Shown: piece after piece, positions 15,304 through 19,227 of the stretch
Layout: each line of letters begins with the position of its first letter
How positions within the stretch are numbered: position 1 is the stretch's first letter
NCBI GenBank assembly: GCA_023392285.1
Contig: JAEVZK010000151.1
Location: forward strand, 1-19,227
DNA length: 19,227 nt
DNA from: Armatimonadota bacterium
GTDB lineage: Bacteria > Armatimonadota > Fimbriimonadia > Fimbriimonadales > Fimbriimonadaceae
Reading direction: 5' to 3'
Position numbers and translations under genes: made by a program
The notes under the pieces: model-generated
Database searches by the model: none
Seen by the model: the letters and a program-made list of their open reading frames with translations, nothing else
What the model was told of the DNA's origin: nothing

Positions 15304-16723
15304 ATCTTCCTTTTGGAAATAGGACCGTGAACTTGGTTCCTACTCCCGGTGTCGAGGTTGCTTCGATGGTTCCTTGATGTCGCTCCACAATTTTACGACA
15401 TATCGCTAAACCGACGCCCGTGCCCTCGTATTCACCTCGACCATGTAGGCGCTGAAAAACGGTAAAAATCTTCTCTGCATGCTTCTGATCAAAGCCGATT
15501 CCATTGTCTTCGACAGTAAACCCGACCTGGGAACCCGTCTCCAGACGCTTGACTTCGATGACCGGATCTACGCCCGCTCGCGAAAACTTGAGAGCATTGC
15601 TCAACAGATTCTGAAACAGCTGGCGCATCTGCAGCGGGTCTGCTTGAAGGATCCCGAGCTTGCCAATTTTGACCGATCCCCTGGTTTCTTCAATGCGAGC
15701 ATTGAGGTCCTCCTTCACTTCTGAAGCGATGCGGTCGAGCTTAACGGCAACGAAAGGCTGTGCCTTCGTGGTGACTCGCGAGAGATTCAGCAGATCACTG
15801 ATTAAGGTTTGCATGCGGACAGATGCGCTCAACATGGTGTTCAGGTAGCCACGTGCATCATCTGACAATGCGTCACCGCTTTTAGTCTTAAGTCGATCGC
15901 CAAAGGCTTGAATCTTTCGCAACGGCTCCTGAAGGTCGTGAGAAGCGACGAAGGCAAAATCCTGCAGTTCTCGATTGCTCCGTTGAAGCTCGTCGATTAA
16001 CTTGATTCGCTCGCTCTCCAGTTCGCCTTTTGCGCGGATCTGCTCTTCGAGGGCAATCCGGTGCTGCTGCTCCGCCAGCCGCGACTCTGCTTCGGAAGCG
16101 ACGAACCGAATAAGTGAATATAGGGCGAAGCTCAGGATAACAATGGCGATGCCCGTCCCAACCCACAAGCTGATCGATGCGGACTGGGCGCTCTCCTGAG
16201 TACGATTTCGCCGCACGACGAGGAGGCGATCCTCCTCGTCAGCCATCTCGGACGTGACCCTTTGCACGTCCTGCATGTATCGCCTGCCAAACCCCTCTAA
16301 CATCCGGGATCTAGCCGTTTCAAAACCCTCATTGCCATACAGCTTGAGAACGGAATCCATCTCCTGATATTTCAATTGTACGAGTGACCGAAGATCCTCA
16401 ACGTGATCCCGCTGAACAGGATTGTCAACGACTAGAGTTTTAAGTTTGTCGAGGTCATCGTCCACGAGTCTGTGAATTTCTCGATAGCGGCCCAAAAAAC
16501 GATCATCACCCGTTACGACATAACCGCGGTGAGACGACTCAGCCTCAAGCATCAAGCTGTCGATCTCGTTCACGTTGGCGATGACATTGACGGAGTGCGT
16601 CACGTCCCTCGCGTCCGACAAGACCGCTGACCCCTTTCGATAGGCTACTACCGCATTGCCAATCAGAAAGCCTAGTATGGCAATCGAAATCAGCATCATC
16701 GCCAGACGATGAGATTTTTTCAA
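15290..16723 (-). CDS. CHASE3 transmembrane histidine kinase
   Basis: This encodes 477 residues. TM1 (about 7-28) and TM2 (186-206) enclose an extracytoplasmic helical sensor of about 150 residues. It has the CHASE3 signature SHRGYVVTGDDRFLGRY (64-80). A coiled coil (210-252) leads to HisKA with His262 in VASHDLQEPLRK. HATPase_c follows: N box QNLLSNALKF, G1 EDNGIGF and G2 GTGVGLA. It should phosphorylate the regulator whose gene overlaps its end. The start appears to be TTG at 16723. No other start occurs in frame before the ATG at 16699, and TTG keeps the basic stretch KKSHR before TM1. The signal sensed is unknown. Confidence 0.94.
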   Translation of the reverse strand: MKKSHRLAMMLISIAILGFLIGNAVVAYRKGSAVLSDARDVTHSVNVIANVNEIDSLMLEAESSHRGYVVTGDDRFLGRYREIHRLVDDDLDKLKTLVVDNPVQRDHVEDLRSLVQLKYQEMDSVLKLYGNEGFETARSRMLEGFGRRYMQDVQRVTSEMADEEDRLLVVRRNRTQESAQSASISLWVGTGIAIVILSFALYSLIRFVASEAESRLAEQQHRIALEEQIRAKGELESERIKLIDELQRSNRELQDFAFVASHDLQEPLRKIQAFGDRLKTKSGDALSDDARGYLNTMLSASVRMQTLISDLLNLSRVTTKAQPFVAVKLDRIASEVKEDLNARIEETRGSVKIGKLGILQADPLQMRQLFQNLLSNALKFSRAGVDPVIEVKRLETGSQVGFTVEDNGIGFDQKHAEKIFTVFQRLHGRGEYEGTGVGLAICRKIVERHQGTIEATSTPGVGTKFTVLFPKGRYEKS

Positions 16724-16735
16724 CTTCTCTAGTTT

Positions 16736-16754
16736 GAACGAGTTTTCCTCGTTC
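16736..16754. repeat. Perfect inverted repeat in the kinase 5' region
   Basis: GAACGAG and CTCGTTC form a perfect seven-base inverted repeat around a five-base spacer. It lies 13-31 bases upstream of the kinase TTG start and about 60 bases upstream of the csoR start. It could be a protein-binding site or an RNA hairpin in the kinase leader. I cannot tell which. Confidence 0.45.
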
Positions 16755-16776
16755 TGTTCGCTTGCACGGTGTTGAG

Positions 16777-16789
16777 TACGGGTCCCGTA
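16777..16789. promoter_or_regulatory. Candidate CsoR operator
   Basis: TACGGG-T-CCCGTA is a perfect 13-bp palindrome whose right end overlaps the -10 box TAGAAT of the csoR-type gene. Known CsoR/RcnR-family operators have outer TAC...GTA around a G/C tract, which this matches in outline. Its position would let the repressor block its own promoter, and it may also affect the divergent kinase gene. Confidence 0.6.
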
Positions 16790-16793
16790 GAAT
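16788..16793 (+). promoter_or_regulatory. -10 box of the csoR-type gene
   Basis: TAGAAT lies 19 bases before the ATG at 16813, followed by the ribosome-binding site AGAGGAAAG. TTGCAC at 16762-16767 is a possible -35, but the 20-base spacing is long, which would fit a regulated promoter. Confidence 0.5.
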
Positions 16794-16812
16794 AGAGGAA
16801 AGAATTCATATC

Positions 16813-17094
16813 ATGAAAGAAAAAGTGCATTCTGACGCCAATCGACGGTTGTCGAGAATTGCCGGACAAGTTGCCGGCATCCAGAAAATGGTGGATGAAG
16901 AGCGATACTGTGTCGACATCTTGACTCAAGTTTCGGCTCTTCGCGCCGCTCTTGATCAATTCGGCCTGTTGATGCTTTCCCAGCACCTGGAAAGTTGCGT
17001 CTACGGTTCAGGAAGCGATGACCACTGCAAATCCCTATCCTCGGAAGAGCGCCTGGAAGAGATCCGGGTCACCTTAAACAGATTTCTGAAGTAG
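16813..17094 (+). CDS. csoR: CsoR-type metal-sensing transcriptional repressor
   Basis: This 93-residue all-helical repressor is of the CsoR/RcnR family (DUF156). RLSRIAGQVAGIQKMV is the conserved DNA-contacting first helix. The metal ligands fit the copper-sensing pattern: Cys33 in RYCVDIL, and His58 and Cys62 in HLESCV. They match C36, H61 and C65 of M. tuberculosis CsoR. Tyr32, next to the first Cys, also matches the second-shell Tyr. The pattern excludes RcnR (Ni/Co) and fits the persulfide sensor CstR poorly, since CstR has no such His. Known CsoR proteins leave DNA when they bind Cu(I). I chose the ATG at 16813 because AGAGGAAAG precedes it; an earlier start would run through the promoter and palindrome. 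The copper target gene is not nearby. Confidence 0.93.
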   Translation: MKEKVHSDANRRLSRIAGQVAGIQKMVDEERYCVDILTQVSALRAALDQFGLLMLSQHLESCVYGSGSDDHCKSLSSEERLEEIRVTLNRFLK

Positions 17095-17095
17095 C

Positions 17096-18373
17096 ATGCT
17101 GATCTTGAGGACGCCTGCTCAAGAGACTTGCATGAGCATCCTTCTCGAAACGCTCGCACGTGTTCGTGCAGATCGCCTGGTCGCCAATTATGTTCACCTA
17201 GTTGACGTGGGGCTTCTGATCGGCGGAGAACTGTACCGGTTCGAGGATTATCACTCCTTTAGAGTCATCGGCCTGGGTAAGGCAGCGTGCCAGATGGCGA
17301 TGCCATTTAGAGACCTTAGCGGTGCGGAAAAGGTGGAAGGGTTGCTCGCGACTCGCCAAGAAAACGCCGAGCCCGTGGGGCCGTTTCGAGTCGTGTTCGG
17401 ATCACATCCGTTCCCTGATGACTCTTCTGTTCATGCCGGGCAAGAACTGCTAACCTTTGCTCGCGCATCCCGGCCAGATGACCTGGTGATCGTGCTGCTC
17501 TCGGGTGGGGCCTCTGCCCTGGCAGAGCTCCCTGCTGAGGGCTTGGACGTTCGCGACCTTGCGATGACCAGCCGCTCGCTGATGGCGGCCGGAGCCGATA
17601 TCGTCGAGTTGAACCGGGTGCGAGGCTGTCTCTCTCTTCTAAAATCCGGAGGACTTGCGCGCGCCTGCGGAGATGCCACCCTGGTTTGCCTTGTCCTTTC
17701 CGACGTGGTCGGGAATCATCGTAACATCGTCGGTTCGGGACCTTGCTGGGGCGATTCGCCTTCCGGTGAGGAAGCCATGCAAATCTTGCAGAAGTATCAA
17801 GTTCCCGTGCAAGAAGCGGTCCAGAGACGGCTCCGCACAATGCCAAAACTTCAGGCGGTGAAGCCTCCCCATCACGTCGTTGGCGACATCTACACGTTGC
17901 TTGAAGAGGCGCAACATGCGGCTACCGCCCAAGGTCTTCGGCCTCGAATCGATGCCCGCCCGTTCCATGGGGAGGCGCGGACCTTGGGGGCAGGCTTTGC
18001 CGCCGAAGCGTTGAGCTTGAGCCGCAACCCGGCAGGTTTCGACTGCTTTATTGCCGCCGGAGAGAGCACGGTGACCCTGCGCGGAAATGGGTATGGCGGC
18101 AGAAACCAGGAGATGGCCTGCGCCGCGGCCCTTGCTCTTCAGGGTGAAGCCAGCCTCGCCATGCTTGCATGTGGTACGGATGGAGTCGACGGTCCAACTG
18201 ATGCGGCTGGGGGTTTGGTCGATGGCGATACCGCTAACTATGCCGATTTCCGCCGTGCCTTGGACCAAAACGACAGCTATCCAGAGCTGACTAAGGCCAA
18301 TGCCTTGATCCAGTTGCCTCCAACCGGAACGAACCTAAACGATATCGTGATCGCTTGCCGAGTTTCCGACTGA
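17096..18373 (+). CDS. Glycerate 2-kinase (GckA/MOFRL family)
   Basis: This encodes 425 residues. The family phosphorylates D-glycerate, most often to 2-phosphoglycerate, feeding lower glycolysis from serine, glyoxylate or sugar-acid breakdown. The N-terminal DUF4147 domain has VIGLGKAA (57-64), VLLSGGASAL and ELNRVRGCLSLLKSGGLA with the conserved Lys. The C-terminal MOFRL domain has AGESTVTLRGNGYGGRNQEMA and CGTDGVDGPTDAAGG. The ATG at 17096 comes one base after the csoR stop. An ATG at 17132 (MSILLETLARVRADRLV) also fits relatives and would drop twelve atypical residues. Close linkage implies it shares the csoR promoter, an unusual partner for a copper sensor. Confidence 0.9.
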   Translation: MLILRTPAQETCMSILLETLARVRADRLVANYVHLVDVGLLIGGELYRFEDYHSFRVIGLGKAACQMAMPFRDLSGAEKVEGLLATRQENAEPVGPFRVVFGSHPFPDDSSVHAGQELLTFARASRPDDLVIVLLSGGASALAELPAEGLDVRDLAMTSRSLMAAGADIVELNRVRGCLSLLKSGGLARACGDATLVCLVLSDVVGNHRNIVGSGPCWGDSPSGEEAMQILQKYQVPVQEAVQRRLRTMPKLQAVKPPHHVVGDIYTLLEEAQHAATAQGLRPRIDARPFHGEARTLGAGFAAEALSLSRNPAGFDCFIAAGESTVTLRGNGYGGRNQEMACAAALALQGEASLAMLACGTDGVDGPTDAAGGLVDGDTANYADFRRALDQNDSYPELTKANALIQLPPTGTNLNDIVIACRVSD

Positions 18374-18400
18374 GAGGCTCACACCAGGTTTCGCAACTTG

Positions 18401-18406
18401 TAAACT
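18401..18406 (+). promoter_or_regulatory. -10-like box for a leaderless start
   Basis: TAAACT lies seven bases before the ATG at 18414, so the mRNA would begin at or next to the start codon. No ribosome-binding site is visible. The same hexamer and spacing occur before the zinc-ribbon gene at 6056. Confidence 0.4.
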
Positions 18407-18413
18407 CTTCGCA

Positions 18414-19227
18414 ATGTTGCCCCTCGCCCCTATCTCCATGAAGGATTTGCGTCTCACTGATAAGTTCTGGTCCAAATGGCAAGAGACGGTGCGAGAACGC
18501 ACACTTCATGCAATCTACGATCAGATGAGCAAGACCGGACGCCTGGAAAATTTTAGACGCGCAGCGGCCGGAAGTGGTGAGCACGAAGGCTATTACTTTA
18601 ACGACAGCGATGTGTACAAGTGGCTGGAAGCCTGTGCGTATGCTCTCGCTAAGGCTCCCGATCAGCCCTTGCGAGCAAAGGTAGCGGAGACAATTCACTT
18701 AATCTCGTCAGCACAAGAGCCGACGGGATACTTGAACACCTACTTCCAGCTGAAGCACCCAAATCTCAAATGGCGAAACGTCGTTGCGATGCATGAGATG
18801 TACTGCATTGGGCACCTGATCGAAGCCGCCGTCGCGTTCAAAGAATTGCTCGATGAGCCGGAGCTGTTGCAGATCGCGATCAAAGCCGCCGATGAGATGC
18901 TCGCCCATTTCGCGAAACAAAGGACGCTTCCCTACCCCGGCCACGAAGAAATCGAGCTTGCGCTGGTTAAGCTTGCCCGTGTCACGGGAGAACCTCGGTA
19001 TCGAGAGGCGGCGCGAAGCTTCATTGAACGGCGAGGAACACGCCCCAGCTTCTTTCAAGAGGAGCTGCGAGATGACGAAGCCCAAGCCATCTCGCCCTAT
19101 ATGCGAGGCATGATGTCGAAAGATGGCGAGTACACCGGGGAATACTCGCAAGACCATCTGCCAATTCGCGAGCACGTCGATGTCGTCGGCCACGCGGTTC
19201 GCGCCATGTACCTCTACATTGCGGCCG
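18414..19227 (+). CDS. GH127-like beta-L-arabinofuranosidase (PF07944), 5' part
   Basis: The frame is open for 271 codons to the right edge with no stop, so the C-terminus is outside the window. It matches the beta-L-arabinofuranosidase GH127 family: an opening LTDKFWSKWQETVRERT, then GRLENFRRAA, then NDSDVYKWLEACAYAL, and TGYLNTYF. These are followed by HEMYCIGHLIEAAVAF (127-142) and VVGHAVRAMYLY near the edge. These enzymes release beta-L-arabinofuranose from plant hydroxyproline-rich glycans. The zinc-bound catalytic Cys region would lie beyond this fragment, so activity cannot be judged. I see no signal peptide. Starts at 18414 and 18438 are both possible; I prefer 18414 because a -10-like box precedes it by seven bases. 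Confidence 0.9.
   Translation, partial: MLPLAPISMKDLRLTDKFWSKWQETVRERTLHAIYDQMSKTGRLENFRRAAAGSGEHEGYYFNDSDVYKWLEACAYALAKAPDQPLRAKVAETIHLISSAQEPTGYLNTYFQLKHPNLKWRNVVAMHEMYCIGHLIEAAVAFKELLDEPELLQIAIKAADEMLAHFAKQRTLPYPGHEEIELALVKLARVTGEPRYREAARSFIERRGTRPSFFQEELRDDEAQAISPYMRGMMSKDGEYTGEYSQDHLPIREHVDVVGHAVRAMYLYIAA

Noticed and set aside
17639..18268. Minus-strand open frame of 209 codons inside the glycerate kinase gene
   Set aside because: It is fully antisense to conserved MOFRL-family codons and shows no motif or ribosome-binding site.
1..19227. CRISPR array, transposon, prophage, tRNA or rRNA
   Set aside because: I saw no regularly spaced direct repeats, no transposase or integrase motifs, no terminal inverted repeats with target duplications, and no cloverleaf or rRNA sequence.

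Overview
The window looks like a chromosomal housekeeping segment from a Gram-negative-type bacterium of moderate G+C content. It carries an ftsA-ftsZ cell-division pair and a secreted protein with a PEP-CTERM sorting tail. It also has long single-copy genes packed closely on both strands, and several starts (GTG, TTG or ATG) that sit 6-7 bases behind a -10-like box, as expected of leaderless mRNAs. PEP-CTERM together with FtsZ argues against typical Planctomycetota. Armatimonadota (Fimbriimonadia-like) is my best guess, from general resemblance only. I saw no insertion sequence, prophage, CRISPR array, tRNA or rRNA. No gap between genes exceeds about 100 bases.

Left part (1-7090). A divergent, edge-truncated alpha/beta-hydrolase-fold protein on the minus strand faces a plus-strand run. 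That run holds two small three-helix membrane proteins, a CxxS glutaredoxin-like protein, hypoxanthine phosphoribosyltransferase (hpt), transcription termination factor Rho, a bifunctional-nuclease (DUF151) protein, a LivF-type ABC ATPase, a RimI-type N-acetyltransferase, a small zinc-ribbon protein and a membrane-anchored protein of unknown function.

Middle part (7085-11625, minus strand). In transcription order it reads ftsA, ftsZ, a strong intrinsic terminator, a secreted protein with a CBM9/DOMON-like N-terminal domain, and a DapA-superfamily protein that starts inside the stop codon of its neighbour. The plus strand then carries a PEP-CTERM protein, divergent from ftsA, and an N-terminally anchored hypothetical protein.

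Right part (13749-19227). Three overlapping minus-strand genes encode a phosphorelay: a CHASE3 histidine kinase, a single-domain response regulator, and a protein with an N-terminal receiver followed by a kinase core. They run divergently from a CsoR-type copper-sensor repressor. The repressor's putative promoter carries a perfect 13-bp palindrome over the -10 box, and the repressor gene is followed after one base by a glycerate 2-kinase gene. A GH127-like beta-L-arabinofuranosidase gene runs off the right edge.

I do not see a clearly new multi-gene system. The most notable signals are two apparently catalytically dead members of enzyme families: the alpha/beta-hydrolase-like protein and the DapA-like protein. 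Next come the CsoR gene with its candidate operator beside a metabolic kinase rather than a copper exporter, and the recurring leaderless promoter layout.
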